8,880 nt of DNA from the NCBI GenBank assembly GCA_020848855.1, contig JADLHH010000097.1:1-8880 (forward strand), written 5' to 3'. Origin of the DNA: Anaerolineae bacterium. Lineage in GTDB: Bacteria > Chloroflexota > Anaerolineae > Aggregatilineales > Phototrophicaceae. The notes beneath the pieces are model-generated. The model was not told where the DNA came from, did not search any database, and worked only from the letters and a program-made list of their open reading frames with translations. This document shows, one piece after another, positions 1-5,999 of this stretch. Each line of letters starts with the position of its first letter. Position 1 is the stretch's first letter. The position numbers and the translations under genes were made by a program.

Positions 1-277
1 CGATCACGCCCAGCTCGCGGATTTGCTCGAAGCCGGTCGGCTTGCCGAAGCCATTGACGGTGTATACCCCGGCGGCGACTTTTTCGCGGAATAGATTGCC
101 CGCGTGCGGCAGGATCGCGGTCACGCCCGTGCGGATCGGTCCGACGCCCTCCCGCAGCGCGCCGTCGCCGGAAACGAGCGTGACGTGACCGACGCGCACG
201 CCCGGCACGTCGGTGATGGCGTTGAGCGCGCCCGCCGGAAGCCGCCCCGTCTGGATACCGAAGTCGCGAAGGCGCAT
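1..277 (-). CDS. P1 family peptidase (DmpA/BapA-type, S58), N-terminal part, cut by the window edge
   Basis: Reading the minus strand from an ATG at 277 gives 92 uninterrupted codons that run off the left edge. The protein begins MRLRDFGIQTGRLPAGALNA and continues with ITDVPGVRVGH, GPIRTGVTAILPH, GNLF and VNGFGK. These are hallmarks of the N-terminal region of the P1/S58 family (DmpA L-aminopeptidase D-Ala-esterase/amidase, BapA beta-peptidyl aminopeptidase). Family members are Ntn-type hydrolases of roughly 350-380 residues that cut themselves into two chains in front of a catalytic Ser or Thr; that residue would lie to the left of the window, so activity cannot be judged here. No signal peptide is visible, which fits a cytoplasmic enzyme. 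A purine-rich GGAG-like stretch (about 288-291) precedes the ATG. The gene is divergent from the secreted DUF3298 gene. Family assignment is firm; the substrate (D-amino-acid peptide, beta-peptide or other) is not known. Confidence 0.88.
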   Translation of the reverse strand, partial: MRLRDFGIQTGRLPAGALNAITDVPGVRVGHVTLVSGDGALREGVGPIRTGVTAILPHAGNLFREKVAAGVYTVNGFGKPTGFEQIRELGVI

Positions 278-318
278 ACCACCCGCTCCACAGGGTTAGC
301 GTAGGATTAACGTGCAGG

Positions 319-324
319 AGTATA
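319..324 (-). promoter_or_regulatory. Candidate -10 box for the P1 peptidase gene
   Basis: On the minus strand the hexamer TATACT lies about 42 bases upstream of the ATG at 277, giving a leader of roughly 35 bases. No good -35 hexamer is seen at the expected distance, so this rests on the -10 alone. The same bases read on the plus strand contain TATAGC, so the short divergent gap may hold overlapping start signals. Confidence 0.25.
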
Positions 325-340
325 GCGCAGATGCGCGCTA
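323..340. promoter_or_regulatory. Interrupted palindrome between divergent genes, possible operator
   Basis: The arms TAGCGC (323-328) and GCGCTA (335-340) are perfect inverted repeats around a six-base spacer. They overlap the candidate -10 of the minus-strand gene and sit 42 bases upstream of the plus-strand start. A symmetric site here could bind a dimeric regulator controlling both genes, but the arms are short and GC-rich, so chance is a real alternative. Confidence 0.25.
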
Positions 341-368
341 GACTCGCCGGATGTGTGCCTGATTTGTC

Positions 369-374
369 GGAGGA
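369..374 (+). promoter_or_regulatory. Ribosome binding site that fixes the DUF3298 start
   Basis: GGAGGA sits seven bases before the ATG at 382. An in-frame ATG at 331 has no such site, and starting there would put 17 mostly polar residues ahead of a clear signal peptide. The site therefore supports 382 as the true start. Confidence 0.75.
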
Positions 375-381
375 AAATATC

Positions 382-1089
382 ATGCGACGAATGATGATTG
401 CGGCGGCGCTGTGCGCCCTGTGCTTGATGGTGGGTGGGATTTCCGCGCAGGCGGACGACCAATGCCTGCAAAAAGGCGGCAACCTGGGCGACGACGGCAA
501 GTGTATTCTGAGCGCGACGCTCAACATGAGCGTCGATTACCCGCTCGAACTGGCGCAGGACCCGCTGATTGCGAATACGATTGACCCGTACATCCAGCAG
601 GCGAAGAATGACCTGCTCCAGTTCCTGATGGAAGGCTTCAGCCCCGGCTCGGCGCAGTACGCGCTCGACATCACCTACGAGACGAGCCAGTATTCGGATA
701 CGATCCTCACTCTCATCTTCACGACCTACCAGTACAGCGGCGGCGCGCACGGCAGCACGATTATTCAGACCTACACCTTCGACCTGGCGAATCAGAACGT
801 GATCCACCTCGACGATCTGTTCACGAATACCGGCGATGCCCTCGCCCTCATCGCCCCGCTGGTCACGGACGACCTGACCGAGAAGCTCGGCGACATGCTG
901 GACGCCGGCTGGCTGGCACAGGGTTCGGGCACCGACCCGCAAAACTACCAGACCTTCTCGCTCACACCCGACTCGATCATCTTCTACTTTCAGCAGTATC
1001 AGGTCGCGGCTTACGCAGCAGGCATTCAGCAGGTCACCATCCCCCTGTCGGCGCTGGGCAGCGTCCTCGCGCCGGATTTCGCCTCGTAG
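382..1089 (+). CDS. Secreted DUF3298 (RsiV-like) domain protein
   Basis: This 235-residue protein starts with an arginine-rich n-region and a hydrophobic stretch (MRRMMIAAALCALCLMVGG) followed by SAQA before DD, a good type I signal-peptidase site around residue 24. Residues about 44-85 resemble the DUF4163-like segment that often precedes DUF3298. Residues about 115-225 carry the DUF3298 signature: a GGAHG turn (120-124), YTFDL with a following LDDLF, then FYFQQYQVAAYAAG (201-214) and VTIPLSAL. This fold occurs in the extracellular part of Bacillus RsiV, which binds lysozyme, and in PdaC deacetylase. Here there is no cytoplasmic anti-sigma region, no transmembrane anchor and no deacetylase domain, so it is a free exported protein. 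Cys28 and Cys41 could form a disulfide. The function is unknown; binding of an extracellular ligand, possibly cell-wall related, is inference. Confidence 0.8.
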   Translation: MRRMMIAAALCALCLMVGGISAQADDQCLQKGGNLGDDGKCILSATLNMSVDYPLELAQDPLIANTIDPYIQQAKNDLLQFLMEGFSPGSAQYALDITYETSQYSDTILTLIFTTYQYSGGAHGSTIIQTYTFDLANQNVIHLDDLFTNTGDALALIAPLVTDDLTEKLGDMLDAGWLAQGSGTDPQNYQTFSLTPDSIIFYFQQYQVAAYAAGIQQVTIPLSALGSVLAPDFAS

Positions 1090-1105
1090 TCGGCTCAATC
1101 AAAGC

Positions 1106-1138
1106 GAAGGGAGCGACCGAAGCAGGATCGCTCCCTTC
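1106..1138. terminator. Perfect 11-bp hairpin downstream of the DUF3298 gene
   Basis: The arm at 1106-1116 (GAAGGGAGCGA) is exactly complementary to 1128-1138, around an 11-base loop. It begins 16 bases after the stop codon at 1089 and lies between two convergent genes. Neither side has a strong T-run, so it may be a weak or factor-assisted terminator, or may protect mRNA 3' ends. Confidence 0.55.
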
Positions 1139-1145
1139 AGACAAA

Positions 1146-1193
1146 CGAACCCGACGAGACGGACAGGGGGTTGGCTGCCCCGCCGGGTTTCGT
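1146..1193 (-). terminator. Second hairpin, possible terminator of the VOC gene
   Basis: CGAACCCG (1146-1153) pairs with CGGGTTTCG (1184-1192) allowing one bulged base, and an inner GGGG/CCCC pair (1167-1170 with 1178-1181) extends the structure. Read on the minus strand it starts a few bases after the VOC stop codon at 1204 and is followed by a modest T-rich stretch (GTTTGTCT), the expected orientation for ending that gene. The stem is imperfect with long internal loops. Confidence 0.4.
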
Positions 1194-1203
1194 GGAAATC
1201 TGC

Positions 1204-1632
1204 TTACGCCTGTGCGTCCCGCTCCCGGACGTACGCTTCCATCTCCTCGATGGGCACCTGCTTGACCGTGACGGCGAAGGTCAGCATATAGCCGTTCGGG
1301 TCGTGGATGGTGAAAGCCCGGTCGCCCCAGTAGGTATCGGTCAGCTCGTCGTCGATCTGAACGCCCTTTGCCTGGACATCGGCATAGTAGCTGTCGATGC
1401 TCTGCCCGTCCGGCAGGTAGATCATGAACTGCACGCCCGAACCCCAGGGCATTTTCGCCGCCAGGCTGTCGTCCGAGCCTAAACCGAAGGACGCCGCGCC
1501 CAGCCCAACGATGGCAAAGACGTTCGTGCCCTCTGCCCCCGTCATGCTCATATCATGGCGAAAGCCGAGCTTGTCCCGAAAAAAGGCGACCGTGCTGTCC
1601 ACATCCGTGACCGCGAGAATCGGCATGATCAT
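1204..1632 (-). CDS. VOC family (glyoxalase/bleomycin-resistance fold) protein
   Basis: The gene encodes 142 residues from the preferred ATG at 1632. An upstream ATG at 1647 is possible, but the sequence right after it (GAGGA) is a good ribosome site for 1632. One VOC module is visible: MPILAVTDVDSTVAFFRDKLGF (residues 3-24) gives the first beta-alpha unit, GVQFMIYLPDG (66-76) and the helix YYADVQAKG the middle, and WGDRAFTIHDPNGYMLTFA (102-120) the characteristic last strand pair with its DP-G motif. The histidine and glutamate positions that hold metal in glyoxalase I are not evident; the final-strand Glu position (GYxLEF in many relatives) reads Thr118. This suggests a binding-type member (antibiotic sequestration or PhnB-like) or an unknown lyase or dioxygenase rather than glyoxalase I. 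It is convergent with the DUF3298 gene and has its own promoter. The exact function cannot be set. Confidence 0.88.
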   Translation of the reverse strand: MIMPILAVTDVDSTVAFFRDKLGFRHDMSMTGAEGTNVFAIVGLGAASFGLGSDDSLAAKMPWGSGVQFMIYLPDGQSIDSYYADVQAKGVQIDDELTDTYWGDRAFTIHDPNGYMLTFAVTVKQVPIEEMEAYVRERDAQA

Positions 1633-1640
1633 GAGCTTTT

Positions 1641-1645
1641 TCCTC
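1641..1645 (-). promoter_or_regulatory. Ribosome binding site that decides the VOC start
   Basis: Minus-strand GAGGA lies eight bases before the ATG at 1632. The in-frame ATG at 1647, five codons upstream, has no purine-rich site at a suitable distance. The later ATG at 1626 is too far from the site to be preferred. Confidence 0.6.
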
Positions 1646-1683
1646 ATATTCTGTCGTGTGAGCGGGCGTTTCGATTCGATGGA

Positions 1684-1713
1684 ATTTTAGCACAGATGTT
1701 TTACGAGAGTCAA
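1684..1713 (-). promoter_or_regulatory. Sigma-70-type promoter of the VOC gene
   Basis: On the minus strand TTGACT (1708-1713) is followed after 18 bases by TAAAAT (1684-1689). Both hexamers are close to the housekeeping consensus and sit in an AT-richer island. Transcription would begin near 1677, giving a leader of about 45 bases to the start codon at 1632. Confidence 0.6.
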
Positions 1714-1830
1714 GAATGTTTGTTCTAAGGGTTAAGGATTTTCGCAGGGGGCGTTCACGCGCGAAGCGGGAATATACGATGATGGTAGAATGAAAAGCAC
1801 AAAATTTCGATGAGCAGGGATACCGACACG

Positions 1831-2385
1831 ATGAAAGCGAACCCGCGAGTCAAGCCGATTGAGCGCGCCACGAACCGAAGCTGGGACGAATGGCTGTCGT
1901 TCATGGACGGCATCGACGCCAGGAGTTTGAATCACCACGAGATCGCCACCAAAGTGCTGGAAGAACTCGATGGGAGAATTGAAAATCCCGGCTGGTGGGC
2001 GCAGGCGGTATCGGTCGCCTATGAGCAGGAAATCGGGCGGCGCATCCCCGGTCAGCGCCCCGACGGCACGTTCCAGACCAGCGTGAGCAAGGCGACCAGG
2101 CTCGGTATGCAGGCGCTGATGGACAAATGGGCGGAATTTGCCGCTCAGGATCAGGCTGTGCTGGATTGGATTGCCGGCGAGGTGCGCGTCAGCGGCACGG
2201 AAAACCGCATCACCTGGCGAACCAAGTCGCCGGACGGCTCATCGATCGTCGTCATCAGCGAGCCGAAGAAGGACGGCAGCGCATCCATCGTCGCGCAGCA
2301 CATGGGCTTGCAGACCGAAGACCTCAATATTGAGGCGAAGGCGAAGTGGACAGCCATCCTGGAGCGCTTTCTGGCGAGCTTATAG
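1831..2385 (+). CDS. Conserved-looking hypothetical protein with an SRPBCC-like C-terminus
   Basis: A 184-residue protein without signal peptide or membrane segment. I do not recognise the N-terminal half with certainty. It has SWDEWLSFMDGIDARSLNHH (residues 17-36), then NPGWWAQAVSVAYEQEIGRR (52-71) and PGQRPDGTFQTSVSKA (73-88), a tryptophan- and charge-rich pattern that looks conserved rather than random. The C-terminal part (about 125-184) alternates strand-like stretches (ITWRTKSPDGSSIVVISEP, ASIVAQHMGL) and ends in a helix with KWTAILERFLASL. That order resembles the end of AHSA1/SRPBCC ligand-binding domains, but the usual N-terminal SRPBCC part is not obvious. Start choice: an ATG at 1810 is in frame but lacks a ribosome site, whereas AGGGA at 1816-1820 precedes 1831. 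A TAGAAT box at 1786-1791 would start RNA near 1798, also favouring 1831. The reading frame is surely real; the function is unknown. Confidence 0.82.
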   Translation: MKANPRVKPIERATNRSWDEWLSFMDGIDARSLNHHEIATKVLEELDGRIENPGWWAQAVSVAYEQEIGRRIPGQRPDGTFQTSVSKATRLGMQALMDKWAEFAAQDQAVLDWIAGEVRVSGTENRITWRTKSPDGSSIVVISEPKKDGSASIVAQHMGLQTEDLNIEAKAKWTAILERFLASL

Positions 2386-2419
2386 AAGCCCCTCGAACTG
2401 GGACATCGTGGATGCATAT

Positions 2420-2462
2420 GTAAGGGCACGTACAACCTTCGGTTGCCTAGCTGCGCCCCTAC
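2420..2462. repeat. Imperfect nested hairpin between convergent genes
   Basis: GTAAGGGC (2420-2427) pairs with GCCCCTAC (2455-2462) with one mismatch, and inside it CAACC (2433-2437) and GGTTG (2441-2445) close on a three-base TTC loop. It lies in the 114-base gap between the stop at 2385 and the convergent iolD stop at 2500. No T-run follows on either strand, so it is either a weak bidirectional terminator or the remnant of an extragenic palindromic repeat. Nothing else is seen in the gap. Confidence 0.45.
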
Positions 2463-2499
2463 ACCGTTCCAAATCGTTAAATTGCAGCCGGCGGCACGC

Positions 2500-4362
2500 T
2501 CACAGATAATTCTGCTCTTTCGCTTTCGCCTGCTCGTAATTTTCGCGCGCCTGCTGCACGGCAGGATTGTCCGATACTTCGGCGACGGCGACATCCCACC
2601 ACGACTCGTAGCCGCCGACCCGCTCGCGGCGGTCGGTTTCGACCACGATGCAGGTCGTCCGGTCGCTGCGCTGCGCCTGCTGCAAAGCGTCGGCGAGTTC
2701 GTCGCGGTTGTTCGCCCGGATGACCTGCGCGCCGAGGCTGGCAGCGTTGGCAGCGAAGTCGATGGGCAGCGTCTCGCCGTCCAACTGCCCAGACTCGCCG
2801 CGATAGCGATATTTCGTGCCGAAGCCGTCGCTGCCAACCGATTTCGACAGCCCGCCGATACTGGCAAAGCCGTGATTGTCCAGTATGACGATGATCAGCT
2901 TGACGCCTTCCTGCACCGCCGTGACGATCTCGCTGTTCATCATCAGGTATGAGCCATCGCCGACCATGACGTACACTTCGCGCGACGGGTCTGCCAGCTT
3001 GACGCCCAGCCCGCCAGCAATCTCGTAGCCCATCGTCGAGTAGCCGTATTCGAGATGGTAGCCCGTGGGGTTGCGCGTGCGCCACAGCTTGTGCAGGTCG
3101 CCCGGCAGGCTGCCCGCCGCGCACACCATCACGTCCTGCGGGCGCGAGAGCGTGTTGACCACGCCGATTACCTCGCCCTGGCTGATCAGCGGACCATGCT
3201 CCAGATTGTAGATGCGCGAAACTTCCTCGTCCCACGCGGCGTTCAGGCGCTGCGCCCGCCCGCGATACGCCGCGCCAGTGTCGTAATCGCCCAGCGCCGA
3301 CGCTAATTCGTCGAGCGTCGCACGGGCGTCGCCGACCAGCGGCAGGGCGCGGTGCTTGAAGGCGTCGAATTCGGCGACGTTGATGTTGACGAAGCGCACA
3401 TTCGCGTTCTGGAAAGCGGTCTTGGACGCGGCGGTGAAGTCGCTGTAGCGCGTCCCGACACCGATCACGAGGTCGGCGTCGCGGGCGATCACGTTCGCGC
3501 CTTCGGTGCCCGTCACGCCGACCGCGCCGAGATTGAGCGGGTGGTTATAGGGCAGCGCCCCCTTGCCCGCCATCGTCTCGCCGACCGGGATGCCGGTCTT
3601 TTCGACAAAATGGCGCAGAGCGTCGGTCGCTTCGCTGTAATGGACGCCGCCGCCGGCGATCACGATTGGGGCTTTGGCGGCGCGAATCCACTCGGCGGCT
3701 TGCATCAGCGAGGCGAGATCGGGGCGGTTGCGCGGGATACGCCACACGCGCCGCTCGAACAGGCTGGCGGGGAAATCGTGCGCCATCGCCTGCACGTCCT
3801 GCGGTAGCGCCAGCGTGACCGCCCCGGTTTCGGCGGGACTGGTCAGCACGCGCATGGCTTCGGGCAGCGCCGTGATGATCTGCTCCGGGCGGTTGATGCG
3901 ATCCCAGTAGCGCGAAACCGGCTTGAAGCAGTCGTTGACGCTGAAATCCTGCGAGTGTTCCCATTCCAACTGCTGCAGCACCGGCGCCTGAATCCGTTCA
4001 GCGAAGATGTCGCCGGGCAGCAGCAGTACCGGGATGCGGTTGACGGTCGCCACCGCCGCGCCGGTGATCATGTTGGTTGCGCCGGGTCCAATCGACGAGG
4101 TACAGACGAACGCCTGCATTCGGTTCTTCATCTTGGCGAAGGCGACGGCAGCGTGAACCATCGCCTGCTCGTTGCGCGCCTGATAGTACCGGAAAATGCC
4201 GGTATACTGCTGGAGCGCCTGCCCGATTCCGGCGACGTTGCCGTGCCCGAAGATGCCCCAGCAGCCGGCGAAGAACGGCGTTTCGACGCCGTCGCGCTCG
4301 ACGTACTGGTTGGCAAGAAACAGGATGATCGCCTGGGCGGTGGTTAATTTCTGGGTGGACAT
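2500..4362 (-). CDS. iolD: 3D-(3,5/4)-trihydroxycyclohexane-1,2-dione hydrolase (IolD), ThDP-dependent
   Basis: A 620-residue member of the thiamine-diphosphate enzyme family (acetolactate synthase superfamily), close to the usual 620-640 residues of IolD. IolD opens the six-membered ring of trihydroxycyclohexanedione to 5-deoxy-glucuronate in cytoplasmic myo-inositol catabolism. The PYR domain covers about 1-195, with FAGCWGIFGHGNVAGIGQAL (31-50) and the activating Glu65 in RNEQ. The central domain is about 205-365, with the IVIAGGGVHYS stretch. The PP domain follows, with the cofactor and metal motif GDGS (468-471) reaching to N496 in LDNHGFASIGG. These stretches match IolD rather than acetolactate synthase. 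Upstream TTG codons extend the frame, but the ATG at 4362 has GGGAG nine bases ahead and is preferred. The gene stands alone: its 3' neighbour is convergent and its 5' neighbour, a sugar-binding protein gene, is divergent. No other iol gene lies in the window. Confidence 0.93.
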   Translation of the reverse strand: MSTQKLTTAQAIILFLANQYVERDGVETPFFAGCWGIFGHGNVAGIGQALQQYTGIFRYYQARNEQAMVHAAVAFAKMKNRMQAFVCTSSIGPGATNMITGAAVATVNRIPVLLLPGDIFAERIQAPVLQQLEWEHSQDFSVNDCFKPVSRYWDRINRPEQIITALPEAMRVLTSPAETGAVTLALPQDVQAMAHDFPASLFERRVWRIPRNRPDLASLMQAAEWIRAAKAPIVIAGGGVHYSEATDALRHFVEKTGIPVGETMAGKGALPYNHPLNLGAVGVTGTEGANVIARDADLVIGVGTRYSDFTAASKTAFQNANVRFVNINVAEFDAFKHRALPLVGDARATLDELASALGDYDTGAAYRGRAQRLNAAWDEEVSRIYNLEHGPLISQGEVIGVVNTLSRPQDVMVCAAGSLPGDLHKLWRTRNPTGYHLEYGYSTMGYEIAGGLGVKLADPSREVYVMVGDGSYLMMNSEIVTAVQEGVKLIIVILDNHGFASIGGLSKSVGSDGFGTKYRYRGESGQLDGETLPIDFAANAASLGAQVIRANNRDELADALQQAQRSDRTTCIVVETDRRERVGGYESWWDVAVAEVSDNPAVQQARENYEQAKAKEQNYL

Positions 4363-4371
4363 TGAGCTAAA

Positions 4372-4376
4372 CTCCC
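4372..4376 (-). promoter_or_regulatory. Ribosome binding site that fixes the iolD start
   Basis: Minus-strand GGGAG lies nine bases before the ATG at 4362. The longer frame beginning at a TTG (4383) would place this motif inside the coding sequence, so the ATG is preferred. Confidence 0.6.
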
Positions 4377-4397
4377 TGACCAAACAATTTGCGCCCG

Positions 4398-4403
4398 ATT
4401 ATG
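4398..4403 (-). promoter_or_regulatory. Candidate -10 box for iolD
   Basis: CATAAT on the minus strand would start transcription near 4391 and leave a leader of about 29 bases carrying the ribosome site. No convincing -35 box is found 16-18 bases upstream, so the promoter may need an activator or may lie elsewhere in the gap. Confidence 0.25.
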
Positions 4404-4528
4404 CCGCATCCACTGGTGAATTGCCGAATTGAAGCGAGCTTGCCCGCAGCCACGTCGCCCGCAGTCGCAGGTTGGACGACGCAGGCTGTTCGCAGTCAGG
4501 GGGTTTTCCCCTTGTTCAGTTTGCATGA

Positions 4529-4568
4529 TTCTCGATCTCTTGAGAACCGGAACACAGCAGAACATGTT
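4529..4568. promoter_or_regulatory. Two palindromes in the iolD / binding-protein divergent gap, possible operators
   Basis: TTCTC (4529-4533) and GAGAA (4542-4546) form an interrupted inverted repeat of 18 bases, and AACATGTT (4561-4568) is an exact eight-base palindrome 14 bases further on. Both lie 43-82 bases before the binding-protein ATG at 4611, where a sugar-responsive repressor would be expected to act. A GATAAT box at 4584-4589 could be the -10 of that gene, although its -35 is poor. The rest of the 248-base gap shows only a GGGG-TTTT-CCCC mini-hairpin (4500-4511). Confidence 0.3.
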
Positions 4569-4610
4569 ACACTGGGTGAGCAAGATAATTTTTGTCTTAA
4601 GGAGCCTCAG

Positions 4611-5897
4611 ATGAGACACGCTCGTATTTTGCTCGTCATTTTTGCACTCGTACTGCTTTCCGCGACCGTCGTGACGGCGCAGGACGCGCAGCCTTCCGGC
4701 GACCTGGAAATCTTCTCCTGGTGGACGGGCGGCGGCGAGGCGGCGGGCTTGGATGCGTTGATCGCCAAGTTCACCGAAATGTACCCGGATGTCAACGTGA
4801 TCAACTCGGCAGTCGCCGGCGGCTCAGGCGTGAATGCCCGCGCCGTGCTGACGACCCGTATGCTCGGTGGCGACCCGCCGGACACCTTCCAGGTACACGC
4901 CGGTCAGGAACTCTATGCCCAGTACGTCGTCCCCGGCTTGATGGAACCGCTCAACGACATCTACGAAGCCAACGGCTGGATGGATCAGTTCCCTGAGGGT
5001 CTGGTCAACCTGATGAGCGACGCCGAAGGCAACGTGTACTCGGTCGCCGTGAACATTCACCGCTCGAACGTGATGTACTACGTCCCCGCCAACCTGGAAC
5101 AGTGGGGCGTGACCCCGCCGGCGAGCTGGCAGGAATTCATTGACACCACCTGCCCGGCGCTTCAGGAAGCGGACGTGGTTCCGCTGGCGGTTGGCACGAA
5201 CTGGACGCAGGCGCACCTGTGGGAGAGCATCGCGCTGGCGGGTCTGGGCGCGGAGGGCTACAACGGACTGTGGAACGGCGCCACCAACTGGAGCAGCCCC
5301 GAAGTCGTGGGCGTGTTCGATACCTTCGGCAAGGTTCTGGACTGCACCAATGACGACCGCGACGCCATCGACTGGCAGCCTGCTGCCCAGATGGTCGTCG
5401 AGGGCAACGCCGCCTTCAACGTGATGGGTGACTGGGCAGTTGGTTATTTCATCACCGACCTCGGTCTGGAAGCCGGCACCGACTTCGCGTGGATGCCGTC
5501 CCCCGGCACCGAAGGCACGTTCATTATGCTGTCCGACTCGTTCGGGCTGCCGAAGAACGTGAAGCACCCGGACAACGTTCGGGCGTGGCTGACCTTCCTC
5601 GGTTCGGCAGAGGCGCAGGACATCTTCAACCCGCTCAAGGGTTCGCTGCCCGCCAACACCACCGCCGACATCAACAATTCGGAACTGTACAACGCCTACT
5701 TCCAGGATGCCTACCAGGACTGGACGACCAACGTGATCGTCGGCAGCCAGGCGCACGGCGCGGTCGCCCCGCCAGCGTTCAGCAACGAGTTCGCCAACGT
5801 GATTGCCACGTTCGCGGCTGACCACAACGCACAGGCTGCGGGTGATGCGTCGCAGGCGCTCGCCGAGCAGACCGGCATGGCGATGGCTTCGTCGTAA
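4611..5897 (+). CDS. ABC transporter sugar-binding protein, glucose/mannose-type (CUT1, GtsA-like)
   Basis: A 428-residue exported solute-binding protein. The signal peptide is residues 1-23, with cleavage likely after VTA; there is no lipobox cysteine, so it would not be lipid-anchored by the usual route. The mature start LEIFSWWTGGGEAAGLDAL, the VAGGSGVNAR segment and KGSLPA (343-348) match the glucose/mannose binding group (Pseudomonas GtsA, Thermus glucose-binding protein). From memory of the Thermus structure, likely sugar contacts appear at matching positions: W38, E43, Q94, H96, W255, W275, D309, K343 and perhaps H382. This points to glucose, galactose or mannose as ligand (inference). 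C181 and C245 might form a disulfide. AAGGAG (4599-4604), six bases before the ATG, sets the start; the frame is open for 74 codons upstream but that part reads as non-coding. A strong terminator follows directly, and the permease genes come next. Confidence 0.93.
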   Translation: MRHARILLVIFALVLLSATVVTAQDAQPSGDLEIFSWWTGGGEAAGLDALIAKFTEMYPDVNVINSAVAGGSGVNARAVLTTRMLGGDPPDTFQVHAGQELYAQYVVPGLMEPLNDIYEANGWMDQFPEGLVNLMSDAEGNVYSVAVNIHRSNVMYYVPANLEQWGVTPPASWQEFIDTTCPALQEADVVPLAVGTNWTQAHLWESIALAGLGAEGYNGLWNGATNWSSPEVVGVFDTFGKVLDCTNDDRDAIDWQPAAQMVVEGNAAFNVMGDWAVGYFITDLGLEAGTDFAWMPSPGTEGTFIMLSDSFGLPKNVKHPDNVRAWLTFLGSAEAQDIFNPLKGSLPANTTADINNSELYNAYFQDAYQDWTTNVIVGSQAHGAVAPPAFSNEFANVIATFAADHNAQAAGDASQALAEQTGMAMASS

Positions 5898-5920
5898 GCA
5901 CGCTATCGTGATTTGAATGG

Positions 5921-5958
5921 GCAAGTCCTGCGGCATTGTCCGTAGGACTTGCTTTTTT
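5921..5958 (+). terminator. Strong intrinsic terminator after the binding-protein gene
   Basis: GCAAGTCCTGCGG (5921-5933) pairs with CCGTAGGACTTGC (5940-5952), 13 pairs including one G-T wobble, around a six-base loop. Six T residues follow directly (5953-5958). It starts 23 bases after the stop codon. Lying between the binding protein and the permeases, it should end most transcripts there, giving far more binding protein than permease. Confidence 0.92.
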
Positions 5959-5978
5959 ATCAGGACAACGTACACAGC

Positions 5979-5999
5979 GACGGCTTACCCGCTGCCGTC
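5979..5999. promoter_or_regulatory. Short inverted repeat upstream of the permease operon
   Basis: GACGGC (5979-5984) and GCCGTC (5994-5999) are exact inverted repeats with a nine-base spacer, 67-87 bases before the permease ATG at 6066. It could be an operator or a small leader hairpin. The surrounding gap has TATGCT (6022-6027) as a possible -10 but no convincing -35 box. Confidence 0.25.

Noticed and set aside
104..304. A 66-codon plus-strand frame near the left edge
   Set aside because: Antisense to the P1 peptidase fragment, whose translation matches the family throughout.
307..1098. A 263-codon minus-strand frame opposite the DUF3298 gene
   Set aside because: Low-complexity translation rich in R, V, E and Q without motifs; the plus-strand protein has a signal peptide and a recognisable domain.
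2477..3235. A second 252-codon minus-strand frame overlapping iolD in another phase
   Set aside because: Runs along iolD in a different frame with no family features; iolD itself is intact from start to stop.
4389..4610. Longer start for the binding-protein gene (74 extra codons)
   Set aside because: The upstream part lacks a ribosome site and would bury a clear signal peptide; AAGGAG just before 4611 sets the start.
4824..5975. A 383-codon open frame on the minus strand opposite the binding-protein gene
   Set aside because: Its arginine-, valine- and histidine-rich translation has no domain, and it lies wholly antisense to a gene with clear family motifs and a good ribosome site. High-GC third positions explain the open frame.
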